Below, piece by piece: positions 6,654-15,230 of a DNA stretch of 25,337 nucleotides (positions are counted from its first letter, which is position 1; every line of letters begins with the position of its first letter). Both the position numbers and the translations under genes were made by a program. The notes below the pieces were generated by a model. The model saw only the letters and a program-made list of their open reading frames with translations. It did no database searches and had not been told where the DNA came from. Source of the DNA: JANNPJ01 sp031400005 (lineage in GTDB: Bacteria > Actinomycetota > Actinomycetes > Actinomycetales > Kineosporiaceae); the NCBI GenBank assembly GCA_031400005.1, contig JANNPJ010000307.1, forward strand, positions 1 through 25,337, in the 5' to 3' direction.

Positions 6654-7904
6654 GTGACCGGACAAGAGTGGGGCCGCGCGGACGAGGACGGCACCGTTTG
6701 GGTGCGTACGGCTGAGGGTGAACGCAAGGTCGGCCAGTACCCCGGCGTGAGCCAGGCCGAGGCGCTGGGCTACTTCGTCCGCAAGTTCGAAGACCTGGAG
6801 GCGCAGGTCAAGCTGCTGGAGCAGCGGATGAAGGCCGGCCAGGTCTCGCCCGCGGACGCCGAGTCGACGATCCGCCGGCTGGAGCCGACGATCACCGACG
6901 CCAATGCCGTCGGCGACCTCACCACCCTGCTGGCCCGGCTCGCCGCGCTGGCTCCGCTGGTGGACGAGCGTCGAGCCGAAGCGCAGAAGGCCAAGCAGGA
7001 GGCTCGCGCCGCGGCCATCGCCGAGCGCGAAGCGCTGGTGACCGAGGCCGAGCAACTGGCCGCGGCCGATCCGGAACGGATTCCGTGGAAGACCTCCGGC
7101 GACCGGCTTCGGGTGCTGTTCGACGAATGGCGTCGCCTGCAGCGCGACTCCCGGTTGGACAAGCACACCGAGGACGACCTGTGGAAGCGCTTCAGTCACG
7201 CCCGGACCACGTTCGACCGTAAGCGCCGGCACTATTTCGGTGCCCTCGACGAGGAACGCAACCAGGCCAAGCAGCTCAAGGAAGATCTGGTCAAGCAGGC
7301 CGAGGAGCTCAGCGCCTCGACCGACTGGAGCGCCACCGCTGTCGCTTTCCGCGATCTGATGAACCGGTGGAAGGACGCCGGCCGGGCCGCCAAACGTGAC
7401 GACGACGCGCTCTGGACCCGGTTCCGAGCTGCTCAGGACGCCTTCTTCGCCGCTCGCCAGGCCGCCACATCGCAAGTGGATGCGGAGTTCGCGGACAACC
7501 TGACGCAGAAGGAGGCGCTGCTGGTCGAGGCCGAAGCGCTGCTTCCGGTCCGCGACCTGGGTGCGGCCAAGGCAGCCCTGCGCGACCTGCAGGCCCGCTG
7601 GGACGCGATAGGCAAGGTGCCGCGCACCGAGATGGCCCGGATCGAGGCTCGGCTTCGCAAGGTCGAGCAGGCTGTTCGGGACTTCGAGCAGGACCGCTGG
7701 AAGCGCAGCAACCCCGAGGCCCGGGCCAGGGCCTCGGACCTGGTTGCTCAGCTGGAGAAGACGATCAGCGGTCTGGAGTCCGACCTCGCCAAGGCGCAGG
7801 CGGCCGGCAACACCCGCCGGATCAAGGACACCGAGCAGTCGCTGGCTGCCCGCCGAGAGTGGCTGGAGCAGGCACAGCGCGCGCTGGAGGAGTTCACCGG
7901 CTGA
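6654..7904 (+). CDS. DUF349 domain protein (helical repeat protein)
   Basis: 416-aa, highly charged, almost wholly helical cytoplasmic protein. After an N-terminal segment (EWGRADEDGTVWVRT, then GERKVGQYPG) come coiled-coil-like stretches and three DUF349 repeats at about residues 125-200, 205-270 and 275-345, each with a core like W(K/R)..GR.....D..LW.RF..A (for example LMNRWKDAGRAAKRDDDAL and LQARWDAIGKVPR). A last coiled coil ends the protein. Actinobacterial genomes commonly carry such a gene just upstream of relA. The biochemical role of the domain is not established as far as I know, so I give none. The start is GTG 6654; GAAGG lies rather far upstream (about 12 nt), and other nearby starts run into stops. 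Confidence 0.88.
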   Translation: MTGQEWGRADEDGTVWVRTAEGERKVGQYPGVSQAEALGYFVRKFEDLEAQVKLLEQRMKAGQVSPADAESTIRRLEPTITDANAVGDLTTLLARLAALAPLVDERRAEAQKAKQEARAAAIAEREALVTEAEQLAAADPERIPWKTSGDRLRVLFDEWRRLQRDSRLDKHTEDDLWKRFSHARTTFDRKRRHYFGALDEERNQAKQLKEDLVKQAEELSASTDWSATAVAFRDLMNRWKDAGRAAKRDDDALWTRFRAAQDAFFAARQAATSQVDAEFADNLTQKEALLVEAEALLPVRDLGAAKAALRDLQARWDAIGKVPRTEMARIEARLRKVEQAVRDFEQDRWKRSNPEARARASDLVAQLEKTISGLESDLAKAQAAGNTRRIKDTEQSLAARREWLEQAQRALEEFTG

Positions 7905-7912
7905 CCGTCGTC

Positions 7913-7948
7913 TCATCCACAGGTCCCAGGACCGGCCGGTCATCCACA
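7913..7948. promoter_or_regulatory. Two DnaA-box-like nonamers (TCATCCACA), direct repeats
   Basis: TCATCCACA occurs at 7913-7921 and again at 7940-7948, 27 bp apart in the same direction, in the 89-bp gap between the DUF349 and AbiEi-like genes. Each is one base off the DnaA consensus TTATCCACA. Two copies could titrate or bind DnaA, but the context gives no origin features (no AT-rich unwinding region, no further boxes). Confidence 0.3.
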
Positions 7949-7993
7949 GTTCCGCGGTGCGCACCCCACCGGCCCGCCGAACCCGGCACGGTG

Positions 7994-8611
7994 ATGACCG
8001 TGACGACGACGAGACCCACCTCCGGCCCTCGCAGCGGTGCGACCACCGAGCAACTGCGTCCGTTCCGCGCGGAAGCCTGCGGGGCCGAGGCGGATCAGCT
8101 ACTGAAACAAGGCCTGGTCCGGCGGGTGATCGCCGACGTCCTGGTGGCTTTCGACGCTCCAGACAGCCGTGAGATCCGGGCCTCGGCGGCCGGCCTGTTG
8201 ATCCCTCCCGACCTGCGGGCAAACGCGGGCTGGGTGGTGGGCTACGGCTCAGCGGCCTGGCTGCACACGGGCCCCGGGGCGGCCGATCAACAGCCACCCG
8301 CCGCCCTCCAGGTGATCGTCCAACCGGGACGGCGGCGGCCGAAGCTGCCGGGGGTTCGCGGTCGGCAGGCCGTCCTGGCACCGGATCACGTGATCTTTCT
8401 CGGGCCGATCCCCGTGACCGACCCGGTACGCACCGCCGCCGACGTGGCCCGGGATCTCCCGGCCGATGAGGCAGTCGCGGCGCTACGCCGGCTCGGCGAG
8501 CTGTGCGGCGTCCGCCCACACAACGTGCTGCAGTTACTCGCGACGATGCGGTACGCGCGGGGAGCTGCCACCGGCCGTCAGGTGGTCCGGGCCTGGACGG
8601 AGGAACACTGA
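7994..8611 (+). CDS. AbiEi-like conserved actinobacterial protein
   Basis: 205-aa protein resembling the actinobacterial group annotated as type IV toxin-antitoxin AbiEi-like or DUF559-associated. Recognisable pieces: LLKQGLVRRVIADVLVAFDA, then ASAAGLLIPP, GWVVGYGSAAWLHTG, the HVIFLGPIPVTDPVRTAADV block and the helix DEAVAALRRL. The usual HTH start is shortened and there is no Vsr-like nuclease domain at the C-terminus. No toxin partner (AbiEii nucleotidyltransferase) is adjacent, so a working toxin-antitoxin role is doubtful; a solitary regulator is possible. The start is ATG 7994 or the adjacent GTG 7991; neither has a good Shine-Dalgarno. It converges on relA. Confidence 0.65.
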   Translation: MTVTTTRPTSGPRSGATTEQLRPFRAEACGAEADQLLKQGLVRRVIADVLVAFDAPDSREIRASAAGLLIPPDLRANAGWVVGYGSAAWLHTGPGAADQQPPAALQVIVQPGRRRPKLPGVRGRQAVLAPDHVIFLGPIPVTDPVRTAADVARDLPADEAVAALRRLGELCGVRPHNVLQLLATMRYARGAATGRQVVRAWTEEH

Positions 8612-8637
8612 TCCGCCGGGCCGACCCGACCCGGTAA

Positions 8638-8719
8638 GGCCGACCGTGTGCGAGGCCGACCCGGTGCGAAGGCCGACCGCGTGCGAGGCCGACCCGGTGC
8701 GAAGGGCGACCCCGTGCGT
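8638..8719. repeat. Intergenic tandem repeat, 33-bp unit made of 16+17-bp halves
   Basis: Two 33-bp copies (8638-8670 and 8671-8703) differ by a single base, followed by a divergent 16-bp half unit (8704-8719). Each unit is two related halves, GGCCGACCGYGTGCGA and GGCCGACCCGGTGCGAA. The array fills most of the 115-bp gap between two convergent genes. I see no hairpin plus T-run, so it is not an ordinary intrinsic terminator. Confidence 0.85.
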
Positions 8720-8726
8720 GAGCGGC

Positions 8727-11198
8727 CTAGTCCTCGGCGCGCTTGCCGGTGATCCGGTAGGCGTCGAAAACCCCGTCGACTCGGCGGACCGCCGCGATCA
8801 CATGTCCCAGGTGCGCGGGGTCGCCCATCTCGAAGGTGAACTTCGAGATGGCCATCCGTTCGCGGGACGTCGAGACGTTGGCGGCCAGGATGTTGACGTG
8901 GTGGTCCGAGAGCACCCGGGTGACGTCGGAGAGCAACCGGTTGCGGTCGATCGCCTCCACCTGAATCTGCACCAGGAAGACGCTGGCCTGGGTCGGTGCC
9001 CACTCGACCTCGACGATCCGGTCCGGCTCCTCGCGCAGGCCGCTGACGTTGTTGCAGTCCTCGCGGTGCACCGAGACCCCGCTACCACGGGTGACGAAGC
9101 CGATGATCGGGTCGCCCGGAACCGGCGTGCAGCAGCGCGCCAGTTTGACCCAGACGTCGTCCACCCCACGCACGACCACACCCGGGTCGCCCATCCGCGG
9201 CCGACGCGGGCGCATCGGCGTCAGCGACTCCGCGATGTCCTCTTCGGCTCCGGCCTCACCACCGGCGGATTCCACCAGCTTCTGGACGACGTTCGCGGCC
9301 GAGACGTGGCCCTCACCAACCGCCGCATACAGCCCGGAGATGTCCGGGAAGCGCATCTCGCTGGCCAACCCGACCAGCGTCTCGTGCGACATCAGCCGTT
9401 GCATCGGCAGATGCTGCTTGCGCATGGCCTTGGCGATCGCCTCCTTGCCGGACTCGATCGCCTCTTCCCGCCGTTCCTTGGTAAACCACTGCCGGATCTT
9501 GTTGCGGGCCCGCGCACTGTGCACGAACTGCAACCAGTCCCGGCTCGGTCCGGCAGCGTCGGTCTTCGAGGTGAACACCTCGACCACGTCGCCGTTATCG
9601 AGCGAACTCTCCAGCGGCACCAACCGACCGTTCACCCGGGCGCCCATGCACCGGTGACCCACTTCGGTGTGCACGGCGTAGGCGAAGTCGACCGGGGTCG
9701 ACCCGGACGGCAGAGCCACGACATCACCCTTCGGGGTGAAGACGTAGACCTCCTGGGCGTTGATCTCGAACCGGAGCGAGTCGAGGAACTCGCCGGGGTC
9801 GGAGGTCTCGCGCTGCCAGTCCAGCAACTGCCGCAGCCAAGTCATATCGGTGTTGCTGGCCTCGGGACTGCTGGTGACGTCGTCCTTGTACTTCCAGTGC
9901 GCCGCGACCCCGTACTCGGCCCGGCGGTGCATCTGATGGGTGCGGATCTGGATCTCGACCGGCTTGCCCTCGGGACCGATCACCGTGGTGTGCAGCGACT
10001 GGTACATGTTGAACTTGGGCATCGCGATGTAGTCCTTGAACCGCCCCGGCACCGGGTTCCACCGGGCATGCAGGGCACCCAGCACCGCGTAACAGTCGCG
10101 CACCGACTCCACCAGCACCCGAACCCCGACCAGGTCGTAGATGTCGGCGAAGTCGCGCCCTCGGACGATCATCTTCTGGTACACGGAGTAGTAGTGCTTC
10201 GGCCGCCCGGAGACCACGGCCTTGATCTTTCCGGCCCGCAGATCGGCCGAGACCTGCTCGCGTACCTGGGCGAGATAGTCCTCTCGGGCCGGTGCACGCT
10301 CGGCCACCAGGCGGACGATCTCGTCGAAAACCTTCGGGTACAGGGTGGCGAAGGACAGGTCCTCCAGCTCCCACTTGATCGTGTTCATGCCCAGCCGGTG
10401 CGCCAGCGGGGCGTAGATCTCCAGCGTCTCTTTGGCCTTGCGCTCCGCCTTGTGCGCCGGCACATAACGCCAGGTCCGGGCGTTGTGCAGGCGGTCGGCC
10501 AGCTTGATCACCAGGACTCGGATGTCCTTGGACATCGCCACGACCATCTTGCGGACGGTCTCGGCCTGGGCGGCATCACCGTACTTGACCTTGTCGAGTT
10601 TCGTCACCCCGTCGACCAGCATGGCGACTTCCTCGCCGAACTCCTGGCGCAAGGTCTCCAGGGCGTACGAGGTGTCCTCCACGGTGTCGTGCAGCAGGGC
10701 GGCAGCCAGCGTCGGCGGCGTCATACCCAGTTCGGCGAGGATGGAAGCAACCGCCACCGGGTGAGTGATGTACGGGTCGCCGCTCTTGCGCTTCTGACCG
10801 GCGTGGGCCTTGGCCGCCACCTCGAAGGCGCGCTCAATCACGCTCAGATCGGCCTTCGGGTGCGCGCTCCGCACCGTCCGCAGCAAGGGCTCCAGCAGCG
10901 GGGATCCAGTGCTCTTGCTGGCGCCCAGCCGGGCGATCCGGGAGAACACCCTGGCCGGAGAGGTGAGGCCCTCGGTGCCGGTGGCAGGCCGAGGCCTGGT
11001 CGGGATGGCGTCGTCCGTGCTGGTCGTCGGCTCAGGAAGAGGCTTTGCCGCGGATGTGCCCGGATCCGGCTGGGATGCCTTCGCGGACCCGTCCGGCTGC
11101 TCGGGAACGCCGTCAACCGCCATCAGCGCCGGACGAGGAGCGCGCCCCCCGGGCAAAGCCGAGTCAGCGCTGAACCGTGCCGTGACTTCTTCCGACAC
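8727..11198 (-). CDS. relA: Bifunctional (p)ppGpp synthetase/hydrolase Rel
   Basis: 823-aa cytoplasmic, ribosome-associated alarmone enzyme that makes (p)ppGpp from ATP and GTP/GDP on amino-acid starvation and also degrades it. An N-terminal disordered extension (~100 residues, Ser/Pro/Thr-rich) precedes the HD hydrolase domain (H146, H170-D171, and D235 in LADRLHNARTW). Then come the synthetase domain (GRPKHYYSVYQK, YDLVGVRVLV, YIAMPKFNMYQSLHT), the TGS domain (VYVFTPKGDVVALPSGSTP), a zinc-finger/helical region with CCTPVPGDPIIGF and a C-terminal ACT domain. RFKD at residues 386-389 is the RXKD loop of bifunctional enzymes, not the EXDD of monofunctional RelA. The GTG start (11198) has GGGAGG 4 nt upstream. 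Last in the yajC-secD-secF-apt-relA cluster, with its own possible promoter in the 182-nt gap. Confidence 0.96.
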   Translation of the reverse strand: MSEEVTARFSADSALPGGRAPRPALMAVDGVPEQPDGSAKASQPDPGTSAAKPLPEPTTSTDDAIPTRPRPATGTEGLTSPARVFSRIARLGASKSTGSPLLEPLLRTVRSAHPKADLSVIERAFEVAAKAHAGQKRKSGDPYITHPVAVASILAELGMTPPTLAAALLHDTVEDTSYALETLRQEFGEEVAMLVDGVTKLDKVKYGDAAQAETVRKMVVAMSKDIRVLVIKLADRLHNARTWRYVPAHKAERKAKETLEIYAPLAHRLGMNTIKWELEDLSFATLYPKVFDEIVRLVAERAPAREDYLAQVREQVSADLRAGKIKAVVSGRPKHYYSVYQKMIVRGRDFADIYDLVGVRVLVESVRDCYAVLGALHARWNPVPGRFKDYIAMPKFNMYQSLHTTVIGPEGKPVEIQIRTHQMHRRAEYGVAAHWKYKDDVTSSPEASNTDMTWLRQLLDWQRETSDPGEFLDSLRFEINAQEVYVFTPKGDVVALPSGSTPVDFAYAVHTEVGHRCMGARVNGRLVPLESSLDNGDVVEVFTSKTDAAGPSRDWLQFVHSARARNKIRQWFTKERREEAIESGKEAIAKAMRKQHLPMQRLMSHETLVGLASEMRFPDISGLYAAVGEGHVSAANVVQKLVESAGGEAGAEEDIAESLTPMRPRRPRMGDPGVVVRGVDDVWVKLARCCTPVPGDPIIGFVTRGSGVSVHREDCNNVSGLREEPDRIVEVEWAPTQASVFLVQIQVEAIDRNRLLSDVTRVLSDHHVNILAANVSTSRERMAISKFTFEMGDPAHLGHVIAAVRRVDGVFDAYRITGKRAED

Positions 11199-11255
11199 AC
11201 AACCTCCCGACTTGCTCGATCGCCCGGTACCTCACGTTGGTCCCCACGATCAGCG

Positions 11256-11261
11256 AGTCTA
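11256..11261 (-). promoter_or_regulatory. Candidate -10 (TAGACT) for relA
   Basis: TAGACT fits TANNNT and would start an mRNA about 50 nt before the GTG of relA, in the 182-nt gap after apt. A separate promoter would let relA be expressed apart from the sec-apt operon. No convincing -35 is seen. Confidence 0.35.
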
Positions 11262-11380
11262 GGCCCCGAGCCGCTCTTACCTCCGCTGTCTCGACCAGGT
11301 TTGAGCTGCTCTTGAGCACTCGCAAACGCTGGAGCAAGGGAACTGCCCCGTTCATTCCCGGAATGTCGGCATTCGATCGT

Positions 11381-11962
11381 TCAGTATCGCACCAGCGAGC
11401 GGACATCCCGTCCGGGCAACCGCTGCCGTCCGTCCAGGAAGCCCAACTCGATCAGGAACGACACCGCCACAACCTTCGCGCCGAGGCCCTCCAGCAGGTG
11501 GGCTGCTGCCTGTGCTGTTCCGCCGGTGGCGAGCACGTCGTCCACCAGCAGCACCCGCTGGCCGGGCTGCACCGCGTCGGCATGGATCTCGATCGTCGCC
11601 GTCCCGTACTCCAAGGCGTACTCGGCCGCGACGGTGGTATGCGGCAGTTTGCCGCTCTTGCGGATCGGCACGAAGCCGGCGCCGAGAGCGAGCGCGACCG
11701 GCGCTCCGAAGATGAACCCCCGGGCCTCGATCCCGGCAACCAGATCAATCTGGTCCACCAGCAAAGACTCCACCGGCAAAGATTGGGCCGACGAGCCGTG
11801 GGCGGTGGCCAGCGCGGCCACCGCCTCGGCAAAGAGCGCGTGGTCGGCGAGCAACGGGGTGATGTCCTTGAACAGGATTCCCGGCGACGGGTAGTCCGGG
11901 ACGTCCCGGATTCCGGCTCGCAATCGGACGTCGAGATCGGTCGACCGAGGCGTTTGGGTCAT
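11381..11962 (-). CDS. apt: Adenine phosphoribosyltransferase
   Basis: 193-aa cytoplasmic purine-salvage enzyme converting adenine and PRPP to AMP and pyrophosphate. Key motifs: DVPDYPSPGILFKDITPLL near the N-terminus, IEARGFIFGAPVALALGAGF, IRKSGKLPH and the PRPP-binding loop VLLVDDVLATGGTA. The start is ATG 11962, overlapping the secF stop as ATGA, so translation is coupled to secF. The reading frame is open well upstream into secF, but only the part from this ATG resembles Apt. In mycobacteria a solute-binding lipoprotein gene (Rv2585c) lies between secF and apt; it is absent here. Confidence 0.95.
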   Translation of the reverse strand: MTQTPRSTDLDVRLRAGIRDVPDYPSPGILFKDITPLLADHALFAEAVAALATAHGSSAQSLPVESLLVDQIDLVAGIEARGFIFGAPVALALGAGFVPIRKSGKLPHTTVAAEYALEYGTATIEIHADAVQPGQRVLLVDDVLATGGTAQAAAHLLEGLGAKVVAVSFLIELGFLDGRQRLPGRDVRSLVRY

Positions 11963-13143
11963 CGCCGCTGCCCGCTGGGCCGGTTCTTGTTGTTGCGCCG
12001 GGGCTGACGGCGCTGCCCGGTGGCACCGGATGTGCGCGCACCGCCGGCCCCTACGCCTGCACCGACCGCCTGCGCATCGTCCGCGGACTCGGCGCTGCCG
12101 TACGCCGGGGTCGGGCCACCCGGCTTGCCGTCCGATCCGGACAGCTTGTCGGTCGACCCGGACTGCTTGGCCGCGGCCTCGGCCCGGCGGCGAAGGATCT
12201 TCTGGGTGTGCGCCAGGATCTCCGGCTCGTTCCGGCGCAGGTCCACGAACAGCGGGGTGGCGACGAAGATCGACGAGTAAGTTCCGGCCGCGATCCCGAC
12301 GAACAGCGCCAGCGAGATGTCCCGCAGCGTTCCGGCACCCAGGACGAAGGCGCCGATGAAGAGGATCGAGGCGACCGGCAGCAGCGCGACCACGGAGGTG
12401 TTGATCGACCGCACCAAGGTCTGGTTGATCGCCAGGTTGGCGGCCTCCGCGAAGGTCCGCCGGCTGGACAGGGTGATCCGGTCGGTGTTCTCCCGGACCT
12501 TGTCGAACACCACCACGGTGTCGTACAGCGAGTACCCGAGGATGGTCAGGAAGCCGATCACCGAGGCCGGGGTGACCTCGAAACCGACAAGCGCGTAGAT
12601 CCCGACCGTGAGCAACAGGTCGTGCAGCAGCGCAATCAGACCGGCCGCAGCCATCTTCCAGGTGCGGAAGTAGGCGGCCATCACTCCGGCGACCAGCACC
12701 AGGAACACGAGCAGACCCTGGATCGCCTTGCGGGACACATCGGCGCCCCAACTTGGCCCGACGAAGGAAGCGTTGACCTCGGCCGCGGGAACCGCGTACG
12801 TCTTCGCCAGAGCGGCCTTGACCTCCTCGGACTCCTTCTCAGTCAGGGTCTCGGTCTGTACCCGGACCCCATCGCCGACCGTGGAGACGATCGCCTGCGA
12901 ACCAGGCACCACCGAGCTCACGGCCTCCCGGCCCAGCTCGGGGTCGTTGTTAGTGACCTTGGTCAGCCGGTACTCGGATCCGCCGCGGAATTCGATGCCG
13001 GGGTTGAGCCCGATGAATACCAGCGCGGCCAGTGCGGCCACCGAGAGCAGAGCGGCGATGCCGTACCAGGTACGCCGGCGTTCGATGAACTGGATCGTCC
13101 GACGCCCGCTGTACAGGTCGTTGCCGAAAGTAGCGAAGCTCAT
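11959..13143 (-). CDS. secF: Protein translocase subunit SecF
   Basis: 394-aa inner-membrane subunit of SecDF, the proton-driven accessory complex that helps SecYEG finish protein export. After a short cytoplasmic N-terminus (FATFGNDLYSGRRTIQFIE) there is a first membrane helix, an extracytoplasmic domain starting GIEFRGGSEYRLT, and five further helices containing GYSLYDTVVVFDKVRENT and LVRSINTSVVALLPV, the family signatures. A ~75-residue C-terminal tail is rich in Lys, Gln, Gly and Arg and is probably disordered. The ATG (13143) overlaps the secD stop (TGATG) and the gene's stop overlaps the apt start, so secD, secF and apt form one coupled unit. Confidence 0.96.
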   Translation of the reverse strand: MSFATFGNDLYSGRRTIQFIERRRTWYGIAALLSVAALAALVFIGLNPGIEFRGGSEYRLTKVTNNDPELGREAVSSVVPGSQAIVSTVGDGVRVQTETLTEKESEEVKAALAKTYAVPAAEVNASFVGPSWGADVSRKAIQGLLVFLVLVAGVMAAYFRTWKMAAAGLIALLHDLLLTVGIYALVGFEVTPASVIGFLTILGYSLYDTVVVFDKVRENTDRITLSSRRTFAEAANLAINQTLVRSINTSVVALLPVASILFIGAFVLGAGTLRDISLALFVGIAAGTYSSIFVATPLFVDLRRNEPEILAHTQKILRRRAEAAAKQSGSTDKLSGSDGKPGGPTPAYGSAESADDAQAVGAGVGAGGARTSGATGQRRQPRRNNKNRPSGQRR

Positions 13144-15158
13144 CAGACGTCCCTCCTGGTGTTGGTGTTGCGGCCGGCGGTGACCCGATCGGTATCCGAC
13201 CCGGAGCCGCCCGGATCGTCGTCCGTCGTCCCGATGACTTGCTTCTCCTCGGCGAGCCGCGCCGCCCGGCGGGCCGCGATGCTCCCTTCCTTACCGCGGG
13301 TGGCCCCGATCGGGGCACCCTTCTCCACTGGACCGTCGACCTGCTCAGCCGGCGTGCGCACCCGGCCTCGACCGGCGTACGCCGGCGCGGAGTGGCCGAG
13401 CTGGGCCGGTGAGAACCCGGACAGCGGGTGACCGCCACCGAAGAAGCGGGTCCGCGACAGCATCGTCACCGCCGGCTTGGTGAAGAGGAACACCACCAGG
13501 ACGTCGATCAGGGTGGTCAGGCCGAGGGTGAAGGCGAAGCCACGGACGTTGCCGACGGCCAGCACGTACAGCACCACGGCGGCCAGGAAGCTGACGGCGT
13601 CCGAAATCAGGATCGTTCGCCGAGCACGCACCCAGGCGGCTTCGACCGCCGAGCGCAGCGGCCGGCCCTCTCGGACCTCGTCCCGGACCCGTTCGAAGTA
13701 CACGATGAACGAGTCCGCGGTGATACCGATCGCGACGATCAGGCCGGTGACGCCGGCCAGGCTGAGCCGGAAGCCCTGCGTCGAGCCCAGCAGCACCACC
13801 AGGCCGTAGGTGAAGACCCCGGCGATCAGCAGGCTGAAGACGGTGACCAGGCCCAGAGCGCGGTACTGCAGCAGCGAGTAGACCACCACCAGGATCAAGC
13901 CGATCAACCCGGCGAGCAGCCCGTTCCTCAGCTCCGAACCACCGAGCAGCGCCGAGACGTGGTTCGATGTGGCCACCTCGAACGACACCGGCAGCGCACC
14001 GAACTTGAGCTGATCAGCCAGCGCGGTCGCGCTGGTCTGGGTGAAGTTGCCGCTGATCTGGGCCGTCCCACCGGGGATCCGCTCATTTGTCGTCGGCGCG
14101 GAGATGACCAGCTGGTCGAGGACGATCGCGAACTGGTTCTGCGCTCCGGTCAGGCCGGCAAGCCGCTCCGTCACCTTGGCGAAGGCGTCGGTACCGGGAC
14201 CATCGAAGTCCAGGTTGACCATCCACTGCCCGTTGGCGGCGCCCTGCGAGGTGGTACCCATCCCGGAGGTGGCGCTCTTGATGTTCGTTCCGCGGACCTC
14301 GACCGGGCCGAGGATGTACTTGACCGTGCCGTCCGTCTCGCAGGTCACGATCGGCTTCTTCGGATCCTGCGGGGCGAGCTGCACCTTCTCCAGATCCGAG
14401 CAGTTCTCCTCGGTGAACTGCTTGCCGAGAGCCTCGGTGATCTGGGCCAGATCACTGGCGGTGCCCTTCGCAGCGGCATTCGGATCAGCCGGCTGGGCAT
14501 TCGGGTCGACTGCCGGAGCGCTCGGCTCCACCGCTGCTGCGCTGGGCGCGGCGGCGGCTGCGCTCGGTTTGGCCGGGCTGGTGGCGGCCGCCTTGGTCAA
14601 CGCCTGGGGCACGATCCGCCCGTTGGTCGCCGACGGCTTCGGGGTGGCCTTGGTCGTCGCCTTCGGCTTGCTCGACGCACCCGGCTTCGGGGTGGCGGTG
14701 GCGGAGGTCGACGGTTCCGGGGTGGCGGTCGGGACCGGGGCCGGGGCCGCGTCGGCCGCTACCAGCACCGGGCGGAACGTCAGTTCCGCGGACTGCTTCA
14801 CCAGGTTGAGCGTCTTCTCGTCCGGGACGCCAGGCAACGAGACAACGATGCTCTGCGAGGTACCAGAGCCCTCGGTGGTCACTTCTGCCTCGGACACACC
14901 CGTGCCGTTCACCCGCTGGCGAATGATCTTCACCGCGTCGGTGATCTGCTTGGCGGTGACCTTTCCTTCCTCACCGGCCGCAGGTTTCGGCTTCAAGATG
15001 ATCTGCGTGCCGCCCTCCAGGTCGAGGGCGAGCTTCGGCGTCCACTGACCCTCAGCTGTGGTCGCCCCCAGGGCGATCGAGCCGAAGATCACTGCAAGCA
15101 GTGCCACCAGGATGAGCAGCGCCCGACCTGGTCGGGAGTCGTTGGCGGATCGTGCCAC
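13143..15158 (-). CDS. secD: Protein translocase subunit SecD with long Ala/Pro-rich insert
   Basis: 671-aa membrane partner of SecF. The N-terminal helix (ALLILVALLAVIFGSIALGA) is followed by LDLEGGTQIILKPKP, the start of the large extracytoplasmic domain, and by five helices in the last third (GLLAGLIGLILVVVYSLLQY, then GLIVAIGITADSFIVYFERVRDE). At about residues 137-230 an insert of roughly 95 residues consists almost wholly of Ala, Pro, Ser, Thr and Lys (TPEPSTSATATPKPGASSKP and similar). Related inserts are known in actinobacterial SecD, but this one is long. The C-terminal cytoplasmic tail is Gly/Asp/Arg-rich. The start is GTG 15158 with only a weak GAGAAG upstream; yajC lies 72 nt upstream. 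Confidence 0.96.
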   Translation of the reverse strand: MARSANDSRPGRALLILVALLAVIFGSIALGATTAEGQWTPKLALDLEGGTQIILKPKPAAGEEGKVTAKQITDAVKIIRQRVNGTGVSEAEVTTEGSGTSQSIVVSLPGVPDEKTLNLVKQSAELTFRPVLVAADAAPAPVPTATPEPSTSATATPKPGASSKPKATTKATPKPSATNGRIVPQALTKAAATSPAKPSAAAAAPSAAAVEPSAPAVDPNAQPADPNAAAKGTASDLAQITEALGKQFTEENCSDLEKVQLAPQDPKKPIVTCETDGTVKYILGPVEVRGTNIKSATSGMGTTSQGAANGQWMVNLDFDGPGTDAFAKVTERLAGLTGAQNQFAIVLDQLVISAPTTNERIPGGTAQISGNFTQTSATALADQLKFGALPVSFEVATSNHVSALLGGSELRNGLLAGLIGLILVVVYSLLQYRALGLVTVFSLLIAGVFTYGLVVLLGSTQGFRLSLAGVTGLIVAIGITADSFIVYFERVRDEVREGRPLRSAVEAAWVRARRTILISDAVSFLAAVVLYVLAVGNVRGFAFTLGLTTLIDVLVVFLFTKPAVTMLSRTRFFGGGHPLSGFSPAQLGHSAPAYAGRGRVRTPAEQVDGPVEKGAPIGATRGKEGSIAARRAARLAEEKQVIGTTDDDPGGSGSDTDRVTAGRNTNTRRDV

Positions 15159-15230
15159 GGTTACGGTCTCTTCTCGTAGTGAAGGCTGCGTCGACGCAGC
15201 CGTCGCAGGGTGCGGTGGCCGCTGCCGGGC

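Noticed and set aside
6090..8519. 809-codon open frame on the minus strand
   Set aside because: Antisense to ppiB, the DUF349 gene and the AbiEi-like gene; Arg/Pro/Gly-rich translation with no recognisable domain.
8466..11315. 949-codon open frame on the plus strand
   Set aside because: It lies antisense to relA, whose protein matches Rel over its whole length. Long antisense frames are common in GC-rich coding DNA, and the translation has no family character.
11381..12751. apt extended to a 456-residue protein
   Set aside because: Only the part from ATG 11962 is Apt-like. The upstream part is an out-of-frame reading of secF.
13428..15179. 583-codon open frame on the plus strand
   Set aside because: Antisense to secD, which is a clear SecD; shadow frame.
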